Source: Clostridiales bacterium
GTDB lineage: Bacteria > Bacillota > Clostridia > Christensenellales > CAG-138
DNA length: 64,000 nucleotides
Assembly: GCA_004558525.1 (NCBI GenBank)
Contig: SFCQ01000004.1
Location: forward strand, 1 to 64,000
Reading direction: 5' to 3'
Below, piece by piece: positions 52,316 through 60,979 of this stretch. Positions within the stretch are counted from its first letter, which is position 1; each line of letters starts with the position of its first letter. Under the pieces are notes generated by a model. That model ran no database searches and had not been told where the DNA came from. It saw only the letters and a program-made list of their open reading frames with translations. The position numbers and the translations under genes are program-made.

Positions 52316-53539
52316 TCATCTTTTTATCAACACGGCGTACAGATCGTTCACGTTGGTGCCGGTAGGCCCCGTTATTATAAGCCCGTCTATGGCCTTCAAC
52401 GCGTTATATGAATCGTTATTTTTTAGGCTCTCCTGTATGCTGATGCCTTTTTGTTCAAGCTTTTCCTTGGTATGCCCGTCAACATAGCCCCCTGCGGCGT
52501 CGGTAGGGCCGTCGGTACCGTCCGAGCCGACTGCAAAAACGCAGGCGCCGTCTATGCCGCTCAGCTTCTCCGCCGCGGCGAGTGCAAGCTCCTGGTTCCT
52601 TCCGCCCATGCCGGCGCCGTTAAGCCTGACCACCGTCTCGCCGCCAAATATAAATGCCCTTGAGCTTCTGCTCAGGCTGTTATACCTTGCTATGGAGCCT
52701 AACATGCTGCCTGCCTCCTTAGCCTCGCAGGTCAGCGAATCCGCAAGTATCTGCGCTTCATAGCCCATCCTTTTTGCTGCATTTGCGGCGGCCCTGCAAA
52801 GCTCCCTCACGCTGCCTGTAACATAGGCGGTAACATTGTCAAGCCGCTTCGGCGTATCCGTATCCATAAGCGCCATAGCCTGCTGCGAAAGCCTTATCCC
52901 ATATTTTTCTATCACACGCTTTGCGTCCGGGCATGTTGAAGCGTCCGCACATGCGGGGCCGGAGGCTATCATGTCCACGGGATCGCCTACTATATCGGAT
53001 AGTATTATTGCCGCAACCTCAGCCGGTGCGCACATTTTTGCGAACCTTCCGCCCTTTACGGAGGAAAGCCTTTTGCGCACGGTGTTTATTTCAACTATAT
53101 CGGCGGAGCATGCTATAAGCTGGGCCGATATATCCTTAAGCTCGTCTATGGGCACGAGCGGCTTTTCAAACAGCGCGCTGCCGCCGCCGGAAATAAGGAA
53201 GAGCACCGTGTCGCCTGCGCCCGCTTTTTTTGCAAGCTCTATCGCCTGCTCCGTTGCAGCTACCGAGTTTTCGTCCGGTATGGGATGGCCGGCTTCATAC
53301 ACCCTGACGCGGTCCAAGCCGCCCTGCGCGTGGCCGTACTTGGTTATAACTATTCCCTCTTCTATGCTCAGCTCTTCGTACGCGGCCTTAGCCATAGTGC
53401 AGGCGGCCTTGCCTATCGCCACAAGATATATCCTGCCCTTAAGCTCAAGCTTATCAAGCGCCGCCTTAACGGCGGCCTGCGGCTGTACGGCGGCTATTGC
53501 TGCATCGATTATTGCTTTGGCGTCGCTTTTTATGCCCAT
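52316..53539 (-). CDS. Glycerate 2-kinase (GCK/MOFRL type)
   Basis: A 407-residue kinase of the type-2 glycerate kinase family (DUF4147 plus MOFRL). N-terminal Rossmann-like motifs include LVAIGKAACTMA, and LISGGGSALFEKP is near residue 120. The C-terminal MOFRL domain has AVGSDGTDGPTDAAGG. It phosphorylates glycerate to 2-phosphoglycerate. The start is one base after the hprA-type stop (TAA T ATG) with no ribosome site of its own, implying coupled translation. Confidence 0.92.
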   Translation of the reverse strand: MGIKSDAKAIIDAAIAAVQPQAAVKAALDKLELKGRIYLVAIGKAACTMAKAAYEELSIEEGIVITKYGHAQGGLDRVRVYEAGHPIPDENSVAATEQAIELAKKAGAGDTVLFLISGGGSALFEKPLVPIDELKDISAQLIACSADIVEINTVRKRLSSVKGGRFAKMCAPAEVAAIILSDIVGDPVDMIASGPACADASTCPDAKRVIEKYGIRLSQQAMALMDTDTPKRLDNVTAYVTGSVRELCRAAANAAKRMGYEAQILADSLTCEAKEAGSMLGSIARYNSLSRSSRAFIFGGETVVRLNGAGMGGRNQELALAAAEKLSGIDGACVFAVGSDGTDGPTDAAGGYVDGHTKEKLEQKGISIQESLKNNDSYNALKAIDGLIITGPTGTNVNDLYAVLIKR

Positions 53540-53540
53540 A

Positions 53541-54506
53541 TTATTTATTTATAACGTTTATTGGCTCGCCGTCCATGAAGGCTTTTATGTTCCTTGCGGT
53601 CTGCTCCATTATGCGCTGCCTGCTTTCCACAGGCGCCCAGCTTATGTGCGGGGTTATTATGCAGTTTTTCGCCCTGAGCAACGGATTGTCCGCCCTTATA
53701 GGCTCCGTGGACACGACGTCAAGCCCGGCGCCCGCTATCTTGCCGGAGTTCAGCGCATCCGCCACGTCAGCCTCGTCTAAAAGCTGGCCTCTGGCGTTGT
53801 TTATAAGTATCACACCGTCCTTCATCTTGGCTATGCTCTGCTTGTTTATAAGCCTTGTGTTTTCCGGAGTAAGGTTGCAGTGCAGCGTTATAACGTCAGC
53901 CCTTTTATAAAGCTCGTCAAGGCTGACATATTCGCCTATGGCCCTGCCGGAATCGTTAGGATAAAGGTCATAGGCAATTATGCTCATGCCCATCGCCTTA
54001 GCTATCCTCGCTTCTGCCTGGCCTATCCTGCCAAAGCCTATTATGCCCATAGTCTTGCCGTCAAGCTCGGTAAGCGGATAATCCCAATAGCACCATTCGA
54101 TATTGTTTGTCCACTTGCCCTGACGCACCGTATCGCTGTGATGCCCTACGCGGCAGCAAAGCTCCAGCAGCAGCGCTATTGAAAACTGGCTCACCGACGC
54201 CGTTCCGTAGGACGGCACGTTCACAACGGGTATGCCCTTTTGTTTTGCATAATTATAATCGATTACGTTATACCCTGTCGCAAGCACGGCTATGAGCTTG
54301 ATGTTATTGCAGCTATCTATGGTCTGCTTCGATATTGGGGTCTTGTTCATAACGACTATCTCCGCATCGCCTATCCTTTCAGCTATTATGGGCGATTCCA
54401 CATACGATGTGCGGTCATATACCGTAAGCTCGCCAAGCTTTGCTATGGGCTCCCAGGAGATGTCGCCAGGGTTTTCATTATAGCCGTCCAACACCACGAT
54501 TTTCAT
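53541..54506 (-). CDS. D-isomer 2-hydroxyacid dehydrogenase, glycerate dehydrogenase-like
   Basis: A 321-residue NAD(P)-dependent dehydrogenase. It has a Rossmann motif GIIGFGRIGQAEARIA near residue 149, catalytic Arg in NNARGQLLD near 240, Glu in the following loop, and His in ITPHISWAP near 291. With the downstream glycerate kinase it would take hydroxypyruvate through D-glycerate to 2-phosphoglycerate, linking serine or glyoxylate-type metabolism to glycolysis. GGAGGAC precedes the start at 54506. Confidence 0.9.
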   Translation of the reverse strand: MKIVVLDGYNENPGDISWEPIAKLGELTVYDRTSYVESPIIAERIGDAEIVVMNKTPISKQTIDSCNNIKLIAVLATGYNVIDYNYAKQKGIPVVNVPSYGTASVSQFSIALLLELCCRVGHHSDTVRQGKWTNNIEWCYWDYPLTELDGKTMGIIGFGRIGQAEARIAKAMGMSIIAYDLYPNDSGRAIGEYVSLDELYKRADVITLHCNLTPENTRLINKQSIAKMKDGVILINNARGQLLDEADVADALNSGKIAGAGLDVVSTEPIRADNPLLRAKNCIITPHISWAPVESRQRIMEQTARNIKAFMDGEPINVINK

Positions 54507-54561
54507 ATCAGTCTTGTCCTCCTTGGCCGTTGAGCCATATGATTGGGCGTACGCCGCTTTT

Positions 54562-54589
54562 ATTATACTATACCCATGCGGCTTTTCAA
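54562..54589 (-). promoter_or_regulatory. Promoter of the glycerate operon
   Basis: On the minus strand TTGAAA (plus 54584-54589), 16 bases, TATAAT (plus 54562-54567), about 55 bases before the dehydrogenase start. Confidence 0.6.
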
Positions 54590-54629
54590 ATAATAAAAAG
54601 CCACATCTAATAAGTAATAATACATTACT

Positions 54630-54842
54630 GCGGCCTGTCGATAAACCCTGGGGTTGTTAAGGGATGGTTGCCCCTTAAGCTAATTCCGGCTCTGACGGCA
54701 TGCACGTCAGAACAGATGAAAACCTTCAGGCTTTCGTACTTTGCGGGTTTTGCCGCCCGGAAGCTAATGCGAGAGGCAAAACCCGTAAAACTCAAAAAAA
54801 GTGGCGAATAGCCACTTTTTTGACACTCTCAAAGCGGCTGTC
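54630..54842. repeat. Dispersed structured element, copy F
   Basis: A full copy (about 54634-54830) in the C/E orientation, from CCTGTCGATAAACCCTGGGG to TTTTTTGACACTCTC. The first hairpin is weakened (TTAAGGGATGG...GCCCCTTAA), and the GAAAACC/GGCTTTC hairpin has a mismatch, so it is more diverged. GCGGCCTGTC on the left and GCGGCTGTC on the right may be the remains of a flanking duplication. The right side runs into a terminator hairpin. It lies between the glycerate operon promoter and the end of the DUF4428 gene. Confidence 0.88.
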
Positions 54843-54854
54843 AGCCGCTTTTTT
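54831..54854. terminator. Terminator hairpin beside copy F
   Basis: AAGCGGCT-GTC-AGCCGCTT followed by four more T on the plus strand. It overlaps the stop codon of the DUF4428-type gene on the minus strand. Confidence 0.6.
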
Positions 54855-55617
54855 ATATTGCTATAACGCTGCCGCAGAATTCGCATTTTCCTGTGCTGTC
54901 CGGCACCACAACCGCGCCGCAGTATGGGCATTTTACGCTTGCCCTGGGCGCATTGGCGGCGGCTATATTCTCCCTTACGGTGCTGCGTATTTTTGTAAGC
55001 GCGTCGGAAATCTCCTTGCCAAGCTTTTCGTATTCAAGATAGTCTATGCTCTTGCGCGGGTCCACAGGCTTTGCAAAAGGCCCGCCGGCTACGTTGTTCA
55101 TCTCGACCGAGCTTGAGTTGAGCTTGAAGCGCATCTCGTCAAAGTATGGGTGATTCACGCTGATTATAACGTAAAAATCATAGCTGTACTCATAACGGGG
55201 CGGGTTATAGCTCACTTCATTGCCTTCGCTGTCCTTACGCTTAAGCTCGCTGCGGGATTCGTCAACATCTACGCGGCAGCCTGTTACCTGAGAAAAATCG
55301 AGCACGTCCGGATTGGCTTCGATAAGGTTGCGCGCGCTCGTCACCATGAACTTGCCCGCGTCCTCGTCAAGAAGCACCTTGGTGTTGTCGCCAAGCGCCC
55401 TCGTCGTATGGAAGGCAGCAACGGCGTTACGGTTCTCCTCGCGATAATCAAGCTGTTCCTTTATCTCCTCAACCGTGCTTTGCCGCCTTTCCGAGAACCA
55501 CGGCGAAAGCTTGGCGGCACAGTTTTTGCAAAGGTTGCCGTTTTGAAGCTTCCTGTTGCCAAAAAGGCCTATCTTTTCACCGCAAATGTCGCAGTATTTC
55601 TTGTCAAACAGTCCCAT
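54853..55617 (-). CDS. DUF4428-type double zinc-ribbon protein
   Basis: A 254-residue cytosolic protein. The N-terminal zinc motif CDICGEKIGLFG...CKNCAAKL (residues 9-34) is the DUF4428 pattern. A central region (about 50-215) resembles the long alpha/beta part found with it, and a C-terminal zinc ribbon has CPYCGAVVV and CEFCGSVI. Function unknown. The start at 55617 follows AAAGGAGGCAAC. It is one of two zinc-ribbon proteins in this 8-kb minus-strand block. Confidence 0.82.
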   Translation of the reverse strand: MGLFDKKYCDICGEKIGLFGNRKLQNGNLCKNCAAKLSPWFSERRQSTVEEIKEQLDYREENRNAVAAFHTTRALGDNTKVLLDEDAGKFMVTSARNLIEANPDVLDFSQVTGCRVDVDESRSELKRKDSEGNEVSYNPPRYEYSYDFYVIISVNHPYFDEMRFKLNSSSVEMNNVAGGPFAKPVDPRKSIDYLEYEKLGKEISDALTKIRSTVRENIAAANAPRASVKCPYCGAVVVPDSTGKCEFCGSVIAI

Positions 55618-55682
55618 AGTTGCCTCCTTTGGCTAATAAACTTATGTATTATGAAAACTAAAGCGGATATCCTTATTTATGG

Positions 55683-55713
55683 CAGGCCGGCATCCGGCGC
55701 TAATGCCGGCCTG
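55683..55713 (-). terminator. Hairpin after the small membrane-protein gene
   Basis: A perfect 11-base-pair stem CAGGCCGGCAT with ATGCCGGCCTG and a 9-base loop. No clear T tract. It lies just after the stop of the gene at 55733. Confidence 0.55.
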
Positions 55714-55732
55714 TTATACGTTATGATTCGGT

Positions 55733-56128
55733 TTACGCGGCCTTTTTGTTCATCACTGCGCCTATGAGGTACAGCACGGGTATTACAAGACCCGTAAGCA
55801 GGTTGACGATGCTGAAGTTATCAGGATTACCTACAAGGGTAAGCACGTTTGAAAGTACGGAGAGGGCGATAACGATTATGCCCCATACCATGCAGGTGCC
55901 GGCCTTTTCAGGCTTGTTGCAGTTCTTTACGCCAACGATTCCGGCTATCAGCTCAAATATTGAGCCCACCAACATAAGTATTACGGCTGCCGTGTACTGC
56001 CATGTATTCAGGTCCAAAGCTGCAAGTGCGGCCAGGCCGATAGCGGCAACTATGGAAAGTATCAGCGCCAGCGCGCCGAATATTATCATCAGTATACCGG
56101 TTACTTTAAGAAATTTTGATCCCTTCAT
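55733..56128 (-). CDS. Small four-helix membrane protein
   Basis: A 131-residue protein with four hydrophobic segments (TGILMIIFGALALILSIVAA, TAAVILMLVGSIFELIAGIV, VWGIIVIALSVLSNVL, LLTGLVIPVLYLIGAV). It has no catalytic motif; such proteins are common in gut Clostridia near zinc-ribbon proteins. The start at 56128 follows AGGAGGCATAAT. Confidence 0.75.
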   Translation of the reverse strand: MKGSKFLKVTGILMIIFGALALILSIVAAIGLAALAALDLNTWQYTAAVILMLVGSIFELIAGIVGVKNCNKPEKAGTCMVWGIIVIALSVLSNVLTLVGNPDNFSIVNLLTGLVIPVLYLIGAVMNKKAA

Positions 56129-56213
56129 ATGGATTATGCCTCCTGTTATAGTTATATTGTTTTATCCATTGTATATATGTATTTGATAACGCGCCGTCAA
56201 ATACCCTGATCAA

Positions 56214-56717
56214 TCAGTACTCCTGTGGTTTTTCCTTTATTTCTGCATTTTCTTCAACAAGCGATTCAAAGCATTCAACTATTTTTCTTGAGGCCTCGCC
56301 ATAGCCCGTGGGGAAGCTGTTGCTGCCGTATGCATCGATGCTGCTCCCGTCCTCAAGGTTTATATGCAGACCAAAGCTCGAGCCGTCAAGCGCCATTTTG
56401 TTCACCTTGTCAAAGCCGTCCCATTCCTCAAGCTTATATTGCCTGGCTATCTCGCTAAGCGTGTCAAATGCGCTTTCATCAAGCTCAGCATCGGCCTCAT
56501 AATAGCCGGCGTTCAAGTCTGCATGCAGCACAGCCTTACCGTTTTCCCTTGTAAGGGTATATGTATATATGCTATCCGTGCTCATGCCGCTTTGGGAATA
56601 GCTGAAGCTCGTTATCTTCACGTTATCCCAGTCCGCGCTCTTTTTGGCCTTACAGCCAAACAGCAAAGCCGCTGCCAACACCGCGATCACAGGTATTATT
56701 ATCCAAAGCTTATTCAT
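56214..56717 (-). CDS. Hypothetical lipoprotein, 167 aa
   Basis: Lipobox ALLFGC near residue 22. The mature part (SFSYSQSGMSTDSIYTYTL, then ALDGSSFGLHINLEDGSSI) is a small beta-rich domain seen in clostridial lipoproteins of unknown role. It begins three bases downstream of the larger lipoprotein stop at 56721, so the two are co-transcribed. Confidence 0.75.
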   Translation of the reverse strand: MNKLWIIIPVIAVLAAALLFGCKAKKSADWDNVKITSFSYSQSGMSTDSIYTYTLTRENGKAVLHADLNAGYYEADAELDESAFDTLSEIARQYKLEEWDGFDKVNKMALDGSSFGLHINLEDGSSIDAYGSNSFPTGYGEASRKIVECFESLVEENAEIKEKPQEY

Positions 56718-56720
56718 GCC

Positions 56721-58367
56721 TTATGCCCACGGATCCTCATTTGCAGGCGTGCGTATGCCCACAAGCACGCTTGAATACTCCCAAAGGTACCAGTTATCGC
56801 CCTTTTGCCTAAGCTTTATGCCGCGCGGAGAATCGGCTCCAGCGGTTTTCAGGTACAGGCGCATATAGCCCTCCTCGCAGTCCTGCGGCCTCATGTCGGG
56901 ATAGAACTGTATTGTCAGCGGCTCATCCGGCTTATAGCTGTTTTGCGGAGCAGCGCCGTTAAAATAGGCGAGCGGCAGATACTTTTTGTCCCCAAGCCTG
57001 TCGCGCAGGAACTGGATATCCCTATTGCTCATGGCCCTCGGCCCGCGAAGCAGGTTCACCGCCTCCACGCCCGCGTCCTTATCCCGCGTGTACAGGTCAA
57101 GCGCAAGCATAAACAGTGCGCAGGTGTTTTCCGGCCTGGTCAGGTCTGTCGCCAGCGCGGCAAACTCGTTATAATCATTGGGCAATCTGTCAAATGTAAC
57201 TTGCATATCCTTTACCTCCATCTTTACAGGTGCGGCCGCGTCTATGGTTCCGGCTGCGGCGTCCGCGGCGCTTTCGTCAAGGCGCACCTCGCGTATCTCT
57301 ATGATGTAATTGTTCTCAGTCTCCTCATCGCGGTAAGCTGTTACCATGCACAGCATAGGCTCGCCGCTTTCCTCTATCCTGCGGGCAAGCTCCTCCGCTG
57401 AAACGAGCGCGTCTATGAACTCTCCGGCGGTCTCGTCCCGCTCCCTGACATAGGCCCTTGTGCGAAGGTCTGAGGCGTAGTACTCCTCGCACACCTCCTC
57501 GGCATTGTAAAGAACATAGCCATCCTTAAACAGCTCAGGGTCGCACAGCTCTGCTATATAGCCCGGGCCGTTAGGGTCGGGCACGGCGTTTGCATAGCCA
57601 AGCTCCACCATCAGCGCCACGTCAAGCGCATCCTCATCGGCGGAAAGGCATATAACATCGTCCACAAGCAGTTGTACTCCCCTGCCCGAGTCAGGCGCCG
57701 CCTCGGACCAATGCGGCGAAACGTACGCAAGCATCGGCCCTTCGGCAAGGTATTTGTAGTTGTCGCTCAGCCTAAGCCGCCGCGTACCCTCATACGAGGT
57801 GTTGCGCATGAACAGCGAATTGCCCTGCTCCTCATCGTCCGGCCAACAGAAGCGCAGGGTATCTTCATCCACTATCTCAAACTCGTACTCGATATCAGGG
57901 TTTTCGCCCGTGTAGTCGGCCTCTATGAATATAAGCTTGTCGCCGCGCCGCTCATAGCGGCTGTACATTGTCTCCTGCCCGTTTTGCTCGTTATAATAGT
58001 ATATGGGGTCGGTGAACACCCTGCCGCCGCCGTCAAAATAGTATATGTCCGGCGCAGCAATAAGGTTGTTCGGGTTCACGCATACCCACCAACCCTCAAG
58101 GAACAGATCAAGCTCCACGATTTCTGAAGGCAGAGGCGTTTCCTGCGGCTGCTTCTGCGTTTGAGCGGGAGCTGCGCTTTGTATGGGGTCGGTTCCCGCA
58201 GCTTCCGGTGTACTGGCAGTCTCGGGCAGCGGGGTAAGGCTTGCAAACGCCTTGCCAATATCGCCCGAAAGGCCGTTATCCTCATTGCCCACTATGCCGG
58301 ATATGGCGGAGCAGCCGGCGCACAGCAGCATTATCGCAGCGATAAGCAGGGGCAGTATTCGCTTCAT
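56721..58367 (-). CDS. Hypothetical lipoprotein, 548 aa
   Basis: A signal with lipobox LLCAGC, an Ala/Pro/Thr linker (about 45-80), then a lipocalin-like segment (about 80-180, LFLEGWWVCVNPNNL...YYFDGGGRVFTD) and a long Asp/Glu-rich region with no known motif. ATG at 58367 follows AAGGAGAAAG; a Met at 58388 lies upstream of that site. The segment with a Trp near its start and a Gly-rich turn resembles the repeated module of the lipoprotein at 59143 and the zinc-ribbon protein at 60980. Confidence 0.72.
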   Translation of the reverse strand: MKRILPLLIAAIMLLCAGCSAISGIVGNEDNGLSGDIGKAFASLTPLPETASTPEAAGTDPIQSAAPAQTQKQPQETPLPSEIVELDLFLEGWWVCVNPNNLIAAPDIYYFDGGGRVFTDPIYYYNEQNGQETMYSRYERRGDKLIFIEADYTGENPDIEYEFEIVDEDTLRFCWPDDEEQGNSLFMRNTSYEGTRRLRLSDNYKYLAEGPMLAYVSPHWSEAAPDSGRGVQLLVDDVICLSADEDALDVALMVELGYANAVPDPNGPGYIAELCDPELFKDGYVLYNAEEVCEEYYASDLRTRAYVRERDETAGEFIDALVSAEELARRIEESGEPMLCMVTAYRDEETENNYIIEIREVRLDESAADAAAGTIDAAAPVKMEVKDMQVTFDRLPNDYNEFAALATDLTRPENTCALFMLALDLYTRDKDAGVEAVNLLRGPRAMSNRDIQFLRDRLGDKKYLPLAYFNGAAPQNSYKPDEPLTIQFYPDMRPQDCEEGYMRLYLKTAGADSPRGIKLRQKGDNWYLWEYSSVLVGIRTPANEDPWA

Positions 58368-58430
58368 CGTTTCTTTCTCCTTGTTCATCGTTGTGTGGCG
58401 CGCATGCGCCGGGCAAGCGTTTTTATTCGT

Positions 58431-59108
58431 TTATTTCTTAAACGGCAGATACGGTATCATCTGATTGGCAAGCTTTGCTATGGTCATGGTCTGCAAATGC
58501 ACCTTGCCCGGACCGGTTATCACCGTATCAAACATGCCTTCCGAGCCGAACAGAACGTTCTTTATGCCCTTTACCATCTGAACGTCCATAGTGCAGGTAT
58601 CGTCCATTATGGCAAGCACACCCGTATCGCATATGAGCTGTTCTCCAGGCATAAGGTCGTATTCCTGGCAGTAACCGTCCACCTCAAGGAATACAAGGCC
58701 CGGGCCGGTCACGCGCTGCATTATGAAGCCTTCGCCGCCGACAAGGCCCGCGCCGAGCTTCTTTTGAAAATGCATGGAAAGCTGCACGCCGTAGGTGGCG
58801 CACAGGAAGGCATGCTTCTGGCAGATTATGCTCTGCCCCGGCGCAAGCTCGCGCGCCACTATCCTTCCCGGGAAGGAGGATGCGAACGCTATCTCAGCCG
58901 CGCCCTGTGCGGTATACTTGCTCATAAACAGGCTTTCGCCCATGAACATGCGGCCTATGGCCTTACCCGCGCCGCCTTCGGCCTTGGCTTCGCTCAGCAC
59001 CGGCCCGCGGGACCAGGTGCGCCCTCCGGCCTCGCTTATCATCGCTTCGCCCGGGCTAAGGTTGACTATTACGGCAGGCAGGCTACCGCCTTCGATCCTG
59101 TAATTCAT
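58431..59108 (-). CDS. AIM24/TIGR00266 family protein
   Basis: A 225-residue cytosolic beta-rich protein of the AIM24 family (MNYRIEGGSLPAVIVNLSPGE, then GGRTWSRGPVLSEAK and LAPGQSIICQKHAFL). The C-terminal GSEGMFDTVITGPGKVHLQTM is a family signature. The role in bacteria is unknown; it often appears with zinc-ribbon and membrane proteins in Bacillota. The start at 59108 follows AAGGAGGC. Confidence 0.88.
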   Translation of the reverse strand: MNYRIEGGSLPAVIVNLSPGEAMISEAGGRTWSRGPVLSEAKAEGGAGKAIGRMFMGESLFMSKYTAQGAAEIAFASSFPGRIVARELAPGQSIICQKHAFLCATYGVQLSMHFQKKLGAGLVGGEGFIMQRVTGPGLVFLEVDGYCQEYDLMPGEQLICDTGVLAIMDDTCTMDVQMVKGIKNVLFGSEGMFDTVITGPGKVHLQTMTIAKLANQMIPYLPFKK

Positions 59109-59142
59109 GTCTGCCTCCTTGTAATACTTGTTTTATATGGTT

Positions 59143-60798
59143 TTATTCCATTACATCGCTTGAATAGGTGCAGGAGCAGTACCACTCCTCGCCTTCGTCT
59201 ATCTTGAAGGAGATATAGAGGAAGCTGCCGTTGCCGTTAGACCACTTGTAGCTGTGCTTGGTATCATTCCATGTGTTTTCGCTGTCCTGCCAGGGTATGC
59301 CGTCGCTGCCAAGCGCCTCTACCACGTCCGCATAGTTTATCTGATGATAGGTATTGGTCCTTATCTCCAGGAAACGCTGATACAGCGCGCGCATATCCTC
59401 AAGCGTGGCTTCGCCCGTGGCGCTTGGGTTGGACATGCCGTAATCGCCGCTTGCGGTCTGGGTCGCGGCGCTGCCGCCCGCGGTCGCGGAGCCTTCCTCG
59501 GGTATCATGTCAAGGTCAAGCTGGAACAGCTTGGCAATATCCATAAAGCTCATGCCCTTATAGTACTTTACGCCTTCCTTTTCAAGATAGGGATAATCGT
59601 TTTCATAATCCCACTCGTCGTCAAGATGCCTAAGGCACGCGACCACCTTCATTACGTTGCCCTCGCCGTCGTCGACCGTGGCCAACACATACAGGCGGTT
59701 AAACTCCCCGTCATATTCTATGATGCTCTCCTCGCCGAGCATCTGCTCCATGAACAGGCCTTCTATATCAAAGTAGTGGTATTCGCCGTCGTCATACTCA
59801 TGTGCCGCGCTGATGCTGAAGTTATACTGATTGGAGCCTTCAAACGCCATGCCGACAAAGGGACGCAGCTCGCCCAACTCCTCATCGTATACTATACGGG
59901 CAAGCACCTCGCACTGGTTGCCGTTGTTGGCCTCATATATCCCGGTGCAATCATAATATTCCGCAACGCCGTGCCAGTCCCCAAGGTATCCCGCCACAAA
60001 ATCGGCATCCGGCTTGGAGTTGCTGCCGCCCTGTCCAAAGGCTTCCGCAAGGCTGCCTGCCGTGCCGCCGTTGTTGGAGGAGAACACGTCGCTTGCTTCG
60101 GGCGCATAGGTGATGGTCATATCCTGATTGGCAAATTCCACCGTTACCAGCTCGCCATCCACGCTGAACGGGAACGTATCGCCTATTGCATCCGTTATCA
60201 CGCCCGTCGCTTCATCATAGGTAATGCTTTCAGGCTCGTCGCCGCTGAAAGCAAGCATGCCGGTGCCGTCGCCATAGAACAGTACATAGCTGCCCTCCGC
60301 CATATCGCCCTCCACCAAATCGCTATAGGTGAGCGACTGGCCGGAAATGGTCATGCTGTATATGGTATAGTTGCCGTTGAGGCCGCTTGCAGACGTGCTC
60401 ACGCCGCCGTTGCCGGTGCTCTTCACGGGCGTTACGCCCTCCTTGGCAAGGTGCATAATGGTTTCGCCGTACCTTATGTCCATTATGCCGTCCTTGATGG
60501 TGCCTTCCATGGTCTCCTCCATGCCAAGGAACGATACAGTGCCCTTGAAGTTATCGCCGTCCATGGTGTACTTGAAGTTAAGCTCAAGCCCGACGTTGTA
60601 TACGCCCTTGCCGCCTTTTTTAAGCTCTATATAGCTTTCGCCGTACGGCTCGTTGAAGCTTGCGCCGTTATCATAGCTTTCCTCGTAGCATATGTATTTG
60701 CCCGTCACGTCAGGACCTTTATCCTTTGAGCAGGCGCACAGCGCAATCAGCATCAGCGCCGATAGCGCAACGGCTACTATATTCCTGAATTTCTTCAC
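59143..60798 (-). CDS. Modular hypothetical lipoprotein, 551 aa
   Basis: Lipobox ALCAC near residue 20. At least three beta modules follow: TGKYICYEESYDNGASF (about 28-110), LNGNYTIYSMTISGQSL (about 135-235) and GYLGDWHGVAEYYDCTGIY (about 270-430). Each starts with G-x-Y/W and ends in a scaffold-like strand. GTG at 60798 is chosen because GGAGG sits eight bases before it; an ATG at 60813 overlaps that site. It shares architecture with the zinc-ribbon protein at 60980, so the two are likely paralogues with different membrane anchors. Confidence 0.75.
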   Translation of the reverse strand: MKKFRNIVAVALSALMLIALCACSKDKGPDVTGKYICYEESYDNGASFNEPYGESYIELKKGGKGVYNVGLELNFKYTMDGDNFKGTVSFLGMEETMEGTIKDGIMDIRYGETIMHLAKEGVTPVKSTGNGGVSTSASGLNGNYTIYSMTISGQSLTYSDLVEGDMAEGSYVLFYGDGTGMLAFSGDEPESITYDEATGVITDAIGDTFPFSVDGELVTVEFANQDMTITYAPEASDVFSSNNGGTAGSLAEAFGQGGSNSKPDADFVAGYLGDWHGVAEYYDCTGIYEANNGNQCEVLARIVYDEELGELRPFVGMAFEGSNQYNFSISAAHEYDDGEYHYFDIEGLFMEQMLGEESIIEYDGEFNRLYVLATVDDGEGNVMKVVACLRHLDDEWDYENDYPYLEKEGVKYYKGMSFMDIAKLFQLDLDMIPEEGSATAGGSAATQTASGDYGMSNPSATGEATLEDMRALYQRFLEIRTNTYHQINYADVVEALGSDGIPWQDSENTWNDTKHSYKWSNGNGSFLYISFKIDEGEEWYCSCTYSSDVME

Positions 60799-60830
60799 TG
60801 TTTTATCCTCCATACATATTCCTTTTTAGC

Positions 60831-60979
60831 TTATTTTGCTTTTATGGTAACGCTGTTTAGTATTGCATCGCCCTCGCTGCCAGGCTCTATGCCGGTGCAG
60901 GCGCGGTTGACTCCACAGGCGCGGCGGATTCAACGGGGGTCTGCGTCGTGGGCATTGTGGCGCCCGTGCCGCCGTAGCC
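60831..60979 (-). pseudogene. Coding-like remnant after the zinc-ribbon gene stop
   Basis: Directly after the TAA at 60980 the same frame stays open for about 30 codons with a Pro/Thr/Ala/Val/Glu composition (TQTPVESAAPVESTAPAPA) before TAG. An overlapping frame then reads GIEPGSEGDAILNSVTIKAK to a stop at 60831, which looks like a natural C-terminus. This suggests an ancestral longer protein broken by a nonsense change and a frameshift, or a sequencing error. Low certainty. Confidence 0.35.

Noticed and set aside
59254..60729. A 491-codon frame on the plus strand opposite the modular lipoprotein
   Set aside because: No ribosome site or recognisable domain. The minus-strand gene has a signal peptide, lipobox and good start.
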